Assembly: GCF_011397635.1 (NCBI RefSeq)
Contig: NC_064761.1
Location: 25,089,643-25,153,642, forward strand
DNA length: 64,000 nucleotides
Direction of reading: 5' to 3'
Source of the DNA: Epinephelus fuscoguttatus
Lineage: Eukaryota; Chordata; Actinopteri; Perciformes; Serranidae
A program made the position numbers and the translations under genes. A model generated the notes under the pieces. The model was not told the DNA's origin, searched no databases, and saw only the letters and a list, made by a program, of their open reading frames with translations. Position 1 is the stretch's first letter, and the number at the start of each line of letters is the position of its first letter. Of this stretch, positions 34,926 through 51,500 are shown one piece after another.

Positions 34926-37284
34926 ATGGACATCACAGAGGTCCCCGTTAGTCAGGACAACAAAGGTAAGAAAAAGAAGAATAAGACGCCAAAGAAGAAG
35001 AAGAGTGTGAGTCAGGAGGGAGATGGAGGTGGAGAAGGCGGCGGAGTTGAGACGAAGGAGGAGAAGATGGAGACGAGCGAGCCAGCAGCAGCTGCCTTTC
35101 CCCCCACCTTCAGTGTGTCCGAAATCAAGAACAAACAGCGAAGACATCTCATGTTCATGAAACTCAAGCAGGAGAAGAGAAAGGTAACGACAGATGAACC
35201 CTTTAGCTACAGCTCTCACGTAGCAAGGAAGCTACACTTAGCTTAGCTGCCAGTTTATTAGGGACATATAGCCAAAAGCTAAGGCAGGCTAATGCAACAG
35301 TTCTGCCATTAATGCTGCTGTCATGACGGTATTAAAGTTCAATACTGGTTGAAACTATGTTTTTAAGAGGTGTCAAGGCTTTGGTGTTTCTAATATGTAT
35401 AATAATTATAATAATGGTAATAATGCATTTTAGTTTGAGGCGAATTTCAGAGCACCTTTCAAGACACAGTTTAAAAAACAAGCAGCAATGTGTCCATAGT
35501 CATATCAGACAGTTATGTAATATACATTAAAAGTTAATAAAATGAATAGGCAAAAATCATCATTAGAAACATTAGGTATAAAATCATCATCATCATCAGT
35601 GCAGGTCACTATTAAGTCAGATGGAATATGCCAACTTGAAAAGGTGTGTCATGATTTAGTCCTTTCTCATCAGTGGTGAAAGGTAACTTAAGTACTTTTA
35701 CTCCTGCACTGTACTTAAGTAATTAAAACTATTCATAAGAAAGATAGCTGTACTTTTGCACTACAACGTTAATTTTTAAAGATACAACTATTCCTCACTT
35801 TGTGGATCATGATCTTTACGCACATTATACTTGATCTGCATATTCCATGCATAGTTTTAGGACTGCAGCTGACAGGTATTTTCATTATTGATTGACCAAT
35901 TTCAATTATGTTTTCCATAAATTCATTCGTCTCATAGTTTATAAAGAATCAGAACCCAAGATGACGTCTTCATGTCGCTTGTTTAGTCTTGCCAACAGTC
36001 TAAGACCCTACAATATTTATTTTATAAAGACATAACAATGCCATAGGCAGAAAAGCATCACATTTGAGAAGCTGGAACCAAAAGATATTTGCATTTATGC
36101 CTGATAATTAACTATTATTGTCACATACATATTCTGTCATATATTAATATACATATAACATATATGCTATCAAAATACTATTATTAGTATCATAATATTA
36201 TTGCTTAAATGTTGTAGCTATTGTCATCACTGTCTGCCCTGCATCTCCCTCTCTTTATGTCTCATTTTGTCATATGGATTACTGTAAATTTATTTTGTTG
36301 ATCTCTTCTGTACACGACATTTATTGCACCCTGTCTGTCCTGAGAGAGGGATCCCTGAGGGATGTTGTATGCTGTAAAGCCCTCTGAGGCAAATTGTGAT
36401 TTGTGATATTGGGCTTTATAAATAAAATTAAATTGAGCTGAAACTTAAACTATTAAACTTATCGCAGAGTAATTTTATATTGAGCAACATATCAATTGGC
36501 CGGCTAGCCATTGCAGTTCTTTGTCGTTTATTTCATGCTATCATCTTTGGTTCTGGGAACATTTTGTAGACTAAAAGCCTTATCAATTAAGAAAGTAATC
36601 TGCACTGCAGACAAATTGATAATGATATATTTCTTGCAGTCTTTGTTAAATCAAAGCTTTTCTAACACAGACAATAGATTTTTACTCAAACTAAACTCAC
36701 TGTATTGGTCTTACCAGCAGCCCAAAAATCCAAAGCATTCAATATAAAGATAAATAGAGCAACTTGTATAACACCTGTTTAACTGGAACTAGAAATTGTT
36801 TAGTAGTTTTATTTTTAAAGAGAAAGAAGGGAAGTCTATTAATAAATTGATTAACTTTCAGTGCAGCAGTAAATATAAATTACCAGCGCCCTTTGCCTGG
36901 AATTTTCATGTTTTCTCTGCCGTCACATTTCATTTCAGCAAAAGATGCAGCTGAAGAAAAAGAAGAAAAAAGAAAGGGACGCTTTAGGCGACAAGGTGAG
37001 TTTCTTTTCTCTGCCATGTCCCAGATGTTACAGTAATCAATCAAAGACAGAGACAGTTTATTAAGTGGCATCTAGAAGGATGGATTTTACCATTTAACAA
37101 GGTATAGCTATCTTGGGCATTAATTTTTTATTCTGTCCCCAATGAAGGCACCACCAAAAGAGGTCCCAAAGACGATAGAAAACCAGAGGGTGTACGACGA
37201 GACAACAGTTGACCCAGAAGATGAAGAGGTACGGCTGAGCTTGTTCAGACAATCTCACGTTATAGTTGTAATGAATTTGCATTA

Positions 37285-37319
<35 letters not shown>

Positions 37320-40004
37320 TCCTGTTGTGTGTAGATTGCATTTGACGAGGGAACTGATGAATTTTCCGCCTACTTTAACGGGCTGACAAACCCCAAAGTG
37401 CTCATCACAACATCAGACAGACCGAGAGGGGTGAGTGGCTGCTGCTCAGCACAGTACATGTCGCCTTTTAATATCAGCAAACTTTCTCATGTTTAACTGT
37501 TTAACATTCAGTGTGTGTAATTGACATTTTATAGGCGCAGTAGAATTGTCCTGATGTGGTGAGTTGGAGTCTGCTGAGGCTTCTACTCACCAATGCTGTT
37601 CGATCAACACATTAATTGTTGTCTGATGTTTGTCTTGTAGAGGACTGTGAGGTTTTGTGAGCAGCTGGCCACAGTAATCCCGAATGCGCACGTGTACTAC
37701 AGAAGAGGTTTGGCCCTGAAGAGGGTCATTCCTCAGTGTGTCGCCAGGAACTTCACCTACCTCATGGTCATCAACGAGGATCGGAAAGTGCCCAGTATCC
37801 TTAAAGGAAGCTGTGTCAGGAGAGGACAGGATGATGTGTGATGCTCTGTGCTGCCATTCAGTATTTATTTACTTTGCTGTAATTTAGATAAAGAAGTGAA
37901 TTCTGTTTAAAACCTTTTTGATGTCAGCTCCCTTAACAGTGACTTTTAAGATGGTTTGGTTCTTTGTCATCTACCTGAAGGGCCGACTGCACACTTCAAG
38001 GTCAGCAGTGTTCGACTACGCAAGGAGATGAAGGCAAGTTGATCAGTTCCAACTCTTTACTGTGTCTCTGTTTTGATTAAACAGGACATATATAATAACA
38101 TGACAATAACAATGGGTTTATATAGCATCTTACTGAAATAGAGTAAGATAATGTACTAAATGAATATATACTAACTGAGCTAAAGGAAACTGCCGTCCCT
38201 TGTCAAAAGTGAAATGTGCCTTTGTAGAACTTAAGGCTTTCTCTTCTTGTTTACATGTTGTGTTGCATGTATTCAACACAATAGAGACTAGAACAGTGCA
38301 CTCAGTACGGTGCAAATCTCCACCAACTGAGGGGCCAACTGAGCTGAGCGTGCCCACTCCAGACATGTCTTGTAATTTAAGCAGATGCACCACTGTATAT
38401 TTCAGAAGCTAATAAAGATATGCGCTCGATCTGTTTTTGATGGCGTGTTGCACAGAGCAGAGGCCTGTACTATGAAGCAGGATTTTAAGTCAGCGTAACT
38501 TATGCTCAACACCTAACCTGCTCCAGAGAAGGTTAACTTCATGGGTATCGAATGATAGCCTGTCAACACCCTGACTTCTGACCAGACAGATCACTGAAGA
38601 AAAAAGTATCCATGGACAAAAGTTTGGGGTCTCTGATAAAAAAAAAAAGAGTGGCCTATATATTTTTACAGGTCAGTAGATTAATGTGCAGATGCTTCGG
38701 TTCAAAATGAGACCAAATTTTACTATGGATGTCAGTTTTAAGCAAGTGACAAAGTTTGCCGAAATGTGGCCTACAACAGACAAAGTGAGGTGAGTTGATT
38801 TTAGTTGAGCAGATTTCCAGAAAACTTGCGGCCCCGACCAACCCGTTAAGAGGTGTCAGGAATCAGTAGTTAATGGCAGGATAAGACAGTCAAAACTGTT
38901 TTTTCGATCACTGTCACCATGAAAGCTTGGTTGATTGATTAGGACACACACGACCAAACGCATGATTCCCTCCAGGGTTACACCTCACAGAGATGATAAA
39001 AACACGTAACGTCTTTTTGGAGCAGGTAGTTTACTTTGTGGAACCATTTTCTCACTAACAGCTGTAGTCAGTCCTGTCTTCAAAGTGGATTTGGCAGCTT
39101 TGCACATTGTCATAACTCAAGTTATGCTTTGATGTCTTGATGATTAGCCAGCATTTTTCAAGTTGTCCTATTATCATATATCGTATATAGTTTTAGAAAT
39201 GAAGTCAATGTTTAGCGTCCCCAAGATTAGCTGTATAATCTCATCATGATGGAAGTACTTCCTCTCCGCAGAGACGGGGCAAAGATCCAACGGAGCACTC
39301 TCCGGAGGTGATCCTCAACAACTTCACCACACGTCTGGGCCACAGCCTCGGCCGGCTGTTCGCTGCTCTCTTTCCACAAGACCCGCAGTTTGTGGGTCGA
39401 CAGGTTGCCACCTTCCACAACCAGAGAGACTTCATCTTTTTCAGATTTCACAGGTGACTAACATCAATCTGAATTCTCCTTTTGCCGAAGATGTTCAGTA
39501 AAGTTTTTCATAAATATAAATGGTATAAGAGTATGACTTAATAAACAGTTCTTTGGATCTGTGAAGGTATATCTTCAAGAACGAGAAGAAAGTTGGTATT
39601 CAGGAGCTGGGACCTCGCTTCACCCTCAAACTCCGCTCTCTACAGAAAGGCACCTTTGACTCAAAGTTTGGAGAGTATGAGTGGGTCCATAAGGTGAGTC
39701 TCAGTGCTTGCATTTTTCTCCAACTAACAGTAAGCACTTTATTAATAGTCATGTTTGTGTCATGCCACTTGCACAGTATATTGATGCTTACCTAAATTTG
39801 CATGCATGTGGTGGACTCATTTGCTGCCAGGTTTGTCAGCCATTCAGAAATGATTGTAAGGCACTTCTACTACATGTTAAAAGTACTTTTTTAATTTGAC
39901 TCTAAATAGGAGTAATGTCCCAAGCGTTTCCTGTGAAGCTAAAAAATACACTCTGTTTCCAGCGCCATGAGATGGATGCCTGCAGGCGGAAGTTCCACCT
40001 TTGA
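34926..40004 (+). CDS. rpf1: Ribosome production factor 1 (Brix domain)
   Basis: A nucleolar assembly factor for the large ribosomal subunit that binds pre-rRNA. Nine exons: 34926-35183, 36939-36995, 37148-37228, 37335-37430, 37641-37794, 37951-38033, 39272-39453, 39567-39693 and 39963-40004, giving 359 residues (human about 349). The N terminus is lysine-rich and low in complexity ([14 protein letters not shown]), then [16 protein letters not shown]. The Brix domain begins near residue 133: [20 protein letters not shown], then [33 protein letters not shown] and [10 protein letters not shown], ending CRRKFHL. Intron 6 uses a GC donor (AAG|GCAAGT). Intron 3 is only 106 bases and contains a TG run. 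The ATG has a good context (ACAAGATGG). The poly(A) signal is at 40635. Confidence 0.95.
36310..36445 (+). mobile_element. L2-like LINE 3' end in rpf1 intron 1
   Basis: GCTGTAAAGCCCTCTGAGGC, AAATTGTGATTTGTGATATT, GGGCTTTATAAATAAAATTA is the well-known 3' end of a teleost L2-type LINE, ending in short ATTGA-like units. Confidence 0.8.
37286..37318 (+). repeat. TG microsatellite beside an rpf1 splice acceptor
   Basis: About 16 TG units end 16 bases before the exon 4 start (37335). The acceptor itself is TGTGTGTAG. Confidence 0.95.
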
Positions 40005-40634
40005 ATACAAAATAACAACCAGCTTTTGTGCTCAGGCAAGGACGACCTCGTTTATCATCCAGCATATTACTCATGTTTATGCCTTTGCACAAATGGACTT
40101 TGTAGTGGATATCCAGATTCTCTGTGGACTCAGTTAACGTTTGTCCTCTCACCATGATGAGGTTAACTGATGAGTGGATTTTATGAGATCACGTCTCTGT
40201 AGATTCACGTTCATGCTGAAAATGACCTCTCTAAAGTTGCATCTGTACTGCATTCTGCAGACCAAATGTGGGACAGGAGCCTGTAGCTCCAGGCAAGGAC
40301 TTCTGCCCTCTCTGTTAGTATGGAGACACCAGAGAGGACATGCAGACTCTCCATGTGAATCCCAGTAACCTGAAAATTCTGATTTGCAAGTGTATGTAAT
40401 TGTATTGGCAGATGTGCAGTTTCTAAACAATATTATCTCCACAAGAGGGAGCTGTTGTAAGCTTGCCCTTGTCAGAGCATGAAGACGTGCACGTTACATC
40501 CTGGTAATGACACAAAGAGCAGTGAACAGTGTCTGGAATTGTGTCTAGAGTGCAGCTGTTGTTGGACGTGACAACACTTCAGAAAATTAATGGATGACAG
40601 AGTACACAGATTTCTAAATGTATATACTCATTTT

Positions 40635-40640
40635 AATAAA
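40635..40640 (+). terminator. rpf1: Poly(A) signal of rpf1
   Basis: AATAAA, about 630 bases after the rpf1 stop and the first canonical plus-strand signal. It faces the gng5 signal 34 bases away. Confidence 0.75.
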
Positions 40641-40654
40641 ACATGTCAGCGAGT

Positions 40655-44354
<3,700 letters not shown>

Positions 44355-45516
44355 TGTTAAGATTTTTAGGGACTTTAGTCTTAATAACGACGAGTATAAA
44401 ACTTTTTTGTGTGTGTTGGTTGCTAGCTTGCTAACTATTTCTTCCTCATCAATGAGTTTCCGGTTTTCTTTAAAGGAGTGTCCGCTCTGCTGCCTTCAGG
44501 GGATGTTCCTACAGTCAATATTATATTTTTTACACTGTTTTTTCCTGAATTCCTTATTTTAGATTAATGTCACCGAATGCCAACACGAATATATAAATGA
44601 AGGCAACTTATTTTTTAGTTGTAAATAACTAATCTATTGACGCTCTAAATTAAGAGAAAATAACTAATAATGTAGTTTTGACATCATTTGTGCTTTGGTA
44701 GGTTTAATTGCCATAGGCTGTCTTATACTGCTGCTTTGTTATAGATTTTCGACGTAGTTGATGTCGTCTGATCACTCTAAACATGATCTCAAAAACAGGA
44801 GTGGGCTTTTTGGGGAGAACAGACCATAGAAAGCTCGTCGTTTCTCTTAATTTTAACAATTACGACATTTTCCAGTGTACTCGGAAGCAGCATTACATCA
44901 GTTGACATTGTGACCTCTAGTGGTGAAAATGTATCACCACACTCAGACATGATAAACAGTGGACCACAGGAAAACTTCGGTACTATCTCGACATTTGTTA
45001 TCCATATCATGTGTGGCTTTTATGAAAATGTTTTTTTCTTAAATGCAAAAGCCATGCATGTAGTTAAATAAGCTATGAAACAATCTAAAAAGAAAATGTG
45101 GCGTGCTAGGGTTAAGAAAACTGAACCATATCACATGCCACCTTGACTGGAAGAATCGTAATTACAAAAGTATTCACCCTTTGAAATCAAGACGACATTA
45201 AATTAGTACAGAAAGTGAATATACTTGCGTAGCCAATGCAACTTTCAGGACAGTGTCAGCTCTGATGACCACAGATGGGATAAGCTGCTTCTCTCTGCAG
45301 CAGTTGTCACCATCAGCACCAGAGCAACCACTGCTGGCACTCTCATAAAAGAAACTTCACTGGGCGACTGACTGTTTGATTGTACCAGATTGTTACTGGA
45401 CAGTCCACGCCTTCACAGCCCCCCCAAAAACAAGGCTCCCTGTGAATAAACCCAACGGAAATCTACACTCCTTCAGAGTGTTTCTCTGCTTCTCCTTATG
45501 CTGAGCTGGACTGATA
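44355..45516. promoter_or_regulatory. Head-to-head gap between gng5 and spata1
   Basis: About 1.16 kb between the two start codons must hold both promoters. TTAGCCGTTAACGTTACC-type words just inside gng5 and GCTAGCTTGCTAAC at 44420 are the only notable strings. No TATA box was identified with confidence and no other gene is seen. Confidence 0.45.
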
Positions 45517-48500
45517 ATGGAGCTGTCTTGTGAATCAGTGAGATATCCTGAGGACAGGAGACCGACCAGCTGCAAGGTAAGCTGTGGGGAATTAATGCAA
45601 GAAATCTTTGTGTACAGGAATTCACAAGATTGACTTAAAGCAAATATAGCAATTTACTGTCACTTGCTCATGATGCTTGGCCTGTGTGCATATTGAAATG
45701 TGATGCTCTCTGTGTTTTGTGTGTTGAGTTTGTGGAGCTCCATGTGCTGTATGTGCCAGATGACCAGTGGAATGTGAAGCTCAATAAAGTCCCCGCTGAA
45801 GCCATAGAGAGCTTCATATCTGCTGGCTTCATCAGGTGAAACTGCTTGAAATGTTTAATTTGATTAAGACATCAAACTCAGATCAGATTAAGATGTAGTG
45901 ATTCAGTGGTATAAAGTATTCCAGTTCCTCTTCTTAAATAAAAATGACATGTTTCTTTAAAAAATGGAAGTTTAAGTAAAGGTGTTGAAGGTGTCTGAAA
46001 GTATATGTATATGCAACATATATGCAGTATAGCTAGTCAAGGTGGTGGGATGTACACTTCGATTGTTTCACTTTTAGAAATGTATCATGAAATTTGGCGC
46101 TGTCTAACATCTACATTCTTGATCTGCAAAGTGGCTGTTCAGCTGTCAGATAAAGGCAGTGACAAAAAAAGTACAATATTTGGTGGACTGAAACTTTAAA
46201 GTCTCTCAATATCCAAAGACTCAGTATCTCAAAGTCTTCAAAGTACAGCACAGCACATGAGTAAATGCATGCTGTTACTTTCCACCTGTGTCTTGTTTGC
46301 TTTTAAAGCTTGATATGATAATTGTGTTGTAATTGAAGCTACTCATAGTTTTTTCTTCAAATTTCAGCAAATACTTATCTTTCCCCCTGATTTTTATTCA
46401 CACGTTGGGCTGTAACAAGCAACTAAAATCCATCAAAATTCAGATAACAAACTGTTTTATCCTCGCTTTCTTTTGCGCTGTCACGTTTATTTATTTAACC
46501 TTTATCTAACCAGAAAAACCTCTTCAGATTAAAAATCACACAGACACACAGACAGACAACACAGAACAAAAACACAGAATAAAAATGTACAGTTCTTAAA
46601 CAAGCAATATAAAACACAAAATAAGGTTACTACAAAAAAAGTGTGTTAATATATGCAAGAAAAAAAAATAACCGTGACATTGGCACACAGAAGTGCACAA
46701 AAATCCTGCAACAGTGCTTTGAAATGGCCGAGAAGAACCAAAGAGTGCAGCTTTCAGTCCTTCTGCAGAAGATTCCACATATAAGGAGCTGCATACATAA
46801 ATGCACGCTTGCTTAACTCTGTCCGTACCCTCAGTACAGACAATAAAAATGTGTTTCGTGAATGGAGAGCATAGCCATTTTCAATTTTTTGCTTAATGTA
46901 CACACATTATATGCTGGAAGTAGTACATGACACTGCAAAAGTAGTGTAGAAACATCTATTATGCTCTTATGATCATATGTTGTGTTATTGTTAAGTAATC
47001 GAAAATCTCCTTTTCATCACTTTGATGTCAGAGTTTATCCTGATATCACCCTGAAAACTCTGAGGAGTGAGCTGGGAGCTCTCCTTGGCGCTGAGAGGGG
47101 CATCGACAAATTCTCCTTCCTGAAATGTGTGGGGCGCAGTTTGGCGCTGGTGAGTGCAGCTGGCTGTTTACTGTGGTTTTCTAGGGCTGGTTTTGTTTCA
47201 GCGGGCAGACAGTGGAGAGAAACAATGCAGACAGTTTGATTAACAAGTTCACTATTCAAGCTGTTAACACTAAAGGGTGTAAAGTGTGTGTGAGAGAGAG
47301 CGTTTTTACTGCCTTGCCTTTTACAACAACCAAAGTCTTTACTTTTGCAGGTCAAGAGCAAACAGGAGAGGGACCTGAAAGTGAAAACATTCGCTCCACC
47401 ATATGTATGTAGAATCCATATTTTATATTTGCTTTTAACAGTTGGCATGGTGTCATACATCACTAACAAAAAAAAATCTGGATAATGTAAGTTTAAGAAG
47501 TCCAAAAATTAAATAAATTAATTATAAGCAATAGTAATTCAGGTTTTTGAAGTAGCCAAAATGTCTAAAAGCCCCAGTACACTCTTGTGCTCCCAGTTAC
47601 AGCAGGTACATTACAAATGTACATTGTTACCAAATTGGTCATCTTTATTTGTGTGACCATTAGTTTTCAATTTTGTATTTTTCCCTTAATGTTGTTATGA
47701 ATGCAAGTGATTTCCTGTTTGTACTCGTCTAATTTATTTGTCAGCCCCGTAGTGCTGCATTATCCACCAGTTAAGCCCCACTAATGTCTTGCTGTCACTT
47801 GTCGTCAGGCCCCTCAGCCGGAGCTTTACCTGCTGCCCAGTGTGGAGAGCGACAGCAGCATTTGCTCCCAGTCTCTCACCACAGACACCAGCAGCAGCTC
47901 CCCAGACCATCAGACCTATTACCACCCTCCGAAGACATGCAGCCTGCCAGCAGGAACAAAGGAGCCTGTTAAATTCCCCCTCATCCCCCAGTGTTCCCAT
48001 CAGCCACCTCCCACCCCCAGCCTGGAAGAGGAGGAGGAAGAGGAGGAGGAGGAGGAGGAGGAGGAGGAGGAAGAAGAAGAAGATGAGGAGCAGAGCTATA
48101 GTTCTTCAGAGGCAGCAGGAGAAAATGAAGAGGAGGGTCTCTCTTCCAACAAGTCACAATGGGCAGAGCAGGAATGTTGCCCAAGGAAGCCTCTGAATCA
48201 AAGGGCACCACAGCCTGTTTCACAGAGTAAAGGTACAACATATGAAGTTTTGCACTGCAGCAAAGAATGCATTACCTGCTTAGGCTGTACACATTGGCAG
48301 CCTGACACTTGTGCAGTTATTCCACACGATGAAAGTGAAAGTTTCTGTAACTTAAAGGAGCAGTGTGTAAGATTTACGGGGATTTAGTGGCATCTAGTGG
48401 TGAGGACCGAGGATTGCAACCAGCTGAAACTTCTCCCGATTAGGACTCCCTCAGTGTTCTTTGTTTAAGAGGTTTTTACCAGGAGCCAAATTATCTGCAG

Positions 48501-51500
48501 AGGTCTCTTCCTCTTTAAAATAAATGAACCAGGTGATTTAAACCAGTAAAAGTACTGAATAAAGCAGTTCCACATTACAAATCAGAGTTTCTCTGACGCT
48601 GTTCACCATGTCGGAAATGGGCCGCTAGCCAGCACCTGCTAATGTGTGCTCACTTTATTTTTGACACAGACATTCAGGAGGTATTTACCGGGAGAATTAT
48701 CCGCCGTAGTCTTTTCCTCTCCAAAACAAATGGACCAGGGGTCTAATTTCTAAACACTGTGTACACATATAACAAGGCCCGAAAGAGGCATATGACACTT
48801 CCCACGCAAAAGTTATGATCTGTAAAAACAGATTTGATAGGAGAAACTTTGACCTGTGCTTATGGTCATTTAGGAGACTGGAAATTGGCGATGCAGATGG
48901 TGAATTGTAGAATTTGACAAATATTTTCTGGTCCATGCCATTTTTGGCTTTTGTCCAAACGTACATTTTAAGTATGGATTCTATGAGACCTCAGGTGATT
49001 AAAAAAATTAAAACACTGAATGAAGCAGTTTCATGTTAAAGAAATCTGTTTTTCTGATGCTCTCATTGTGGAGGGGATGCTAACTATGGTGGCCAACAGG
49101 AAAATGGAAATGGCCCTTTCTAGAGCCAGTGTTCGGTTTGTCCTTTTTGAGCTAGAAACATGGCGGTCGAACATGGCAATCTCCGTAGACGACGACCTGC
49201 TCCCTATGTAGATATAAATGGCTCATTCTAAGACAATGAAAACACAGCCTTCTCTTCAGGTGACTGTATGCTACAGAAAACATACTTATCATAATACATT
49301 CCATTTCTGCCAATATATATGTATATACCCCTAAATGCTACAAACTGGACCTTTAAAACAAAGCACTGCTGATATTCACCATGTTTTGGAAGAGATCTTG
49401 TCACTTTTGATTCATATCCTTGAGGTAAACATAAAAATGGCAGTTCAGTGTTGTGTATCGTACTTCATCTTCATGGAAAATCCCATTTCAGACAAATGGC
49501 AAGAGCACACAAACAAATGATGCATAACAAAGTTTTTATTTGATTTAATGTGAAAATTCCATTTTCATTTTTTAACCAGGAGCTTTTTGCTTTGGTGAAG
49601 AAACTTAGTACATCTGTCACCCATTTTTGGCCCTTTTTGAGACTAATCTTCTGGGTCTCACATTACTGCACTGAGCTCTTCAGCTGCCTTATTTCTACAG
49701 CTTTACAATGGTGTGAAGCTGATCTTGGTCAGGTGAAGGAGTCACCAGAGAACAAAGACACCTGCCGTCAGAAGCGACAGTACCACAGACAGAGCAGAGC
49801 TGCCAGAGATTCAGGAGTCACCCAGTCTTTGGAGGACAGAGATTCAGGCTTCTCCCTCACAGATGGGTACTGTGCAGCATTTCTGAGTGCCGTATTTGTA
49901 CTCTGCAGTCAATACTAGCACTACCACTGCTGGTTGTTCTAACAGCGTGTGTGCTTGCAGGTTCGGGAAATCAAAAGATGCACATGCACTGAGGTCCGAC
50001 AGGAATAAACCAACAAGTGGAGTAATGTATAGCTTTTTATATGTGCCAACATTTTTTGACAAAACGTTATTGTCTCAGCATGTCTTCTTCAGTCTTTGCT
50101 CTGAAACCTGTGAGAAAGGTTAAGTTTGAAGGATTTTACAGGGCCTTTAAAACAAGCAGGAAATGTCCAGTTTCTTGGAAGTTTTTGGTGTAATGATTAG
50201 TCCACATTCCACTGCCAGCAGGTGGGGTAGTGGCATGTGTGAGGTCTTTGGAGTGAACAAAAGAACTGGAACAGGAAGTCCATAAAAACCCATTCAAATG
50301 AAGAGTCATGTTGTTGTGTTTATTGCTTGTTTTAAGGTGGCGGAGAGCGCAGCTGTGTTGTCTCGGGCTGTTGGGCTCACCTCTCAGGACTTGGCTGTGG
50401 TCACTCAAAAAACAACTGCCTCTGCTGTCTTTCACACAAACAGTAAGCTGTCACTTTGGCCACACACCAACAATTAATTGATCGTAGCATTAGTTCAAGC
50501 AGGACATGATGTCAAGCTCAGCTCACATCCCAGCTACATCTTTGCTGCTGCTCTCCCTGCCTCAGGCTTTCCTCGTTTGCACGTGGAAGGGCAGAGAAGT
50601 GTGCTCTCTCCACCTTAAGGCTTTCCATGCAGGTGCATGGAAGGGCAGGGAGGTTTGCTCTCTCTGCCTCAGACTTTGCTCATTTGCACATGAAAGGAAA
50701 GGCAAAGAGGCCCCACAACAGAGCCATACCGCCAAATATAATACTGCAAATAGAAATAAAGTTTTCTTTGACTAAAGTGGTCCTGACTGAAATGACATTA
50801 CTTTGGTTAAAATAACTAACACCGTTTGTTTCTGTTAGGAGAGGAACTGATTGAGGAAATCAAGCTGGTGAGGGAGGAGAGAAAGCAGCTGGAGTGGACA
50901 AGGCAAGAGTTGTTGAGGAAAGGGAAAGATCTGTTGGCGCAAAACAGACACCGCAGGAACCAAGGTGAGCAACAAAATACGGTTTAATAAAAAGCTAACA
51001 TCTTACAACGATTTAAGGTAAACCATGCAGGATTGTCAGTTACTGTCTGAAAACACACTTGCCAGCCAAAGTGCAATTAAAAGCCAACATCAGATTTTCC
51101 TCGCTATATTTAAGTTTTTTCAGAGCTGTCTCTTGGAGGCCTGCTGCTTATGGTCTGACACCTGGTCATTACCGTTTTATAAAGCGCCAAACTCACCTGA
51201 GGGCTGTGGTACACGCACATAAACGTCCCAAACACAGAAAATAAAAAGAAAATATAAAAAATATAGGCAGAGGGCACTTCCACACACTTCTAGTGGGTCA
51301 TAAGTGATGATAGTATATCTTGAAGTTTGCCCGCAGTTTGTGAACCTAAGAACATAATTGTTTCTTGTGTGCTTTAACAAACCTGCAACATATTACTATT
51401 TCAAAGTTAAAACTGGCAGCATTGGCGGCACGTTGGTGCAGTGGTTAGAATTGTCACCTCACAGCAAGAGGCCTCTGGTTTGAACCCAGGGGTGGGGAAG

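Noticed and set aside
34668-35219. Minus-strand frame of 183 codons over the rpf1 start
   Set aside because: It is antisense to the lysine-rich rpf1 exon 1, where stop codons are rare by composition.
47035-47505. Minus-strand frame of 156 codons
   Set aside because: It is a shadow of spata1 exons 3 and 4 and spans their splice sites.
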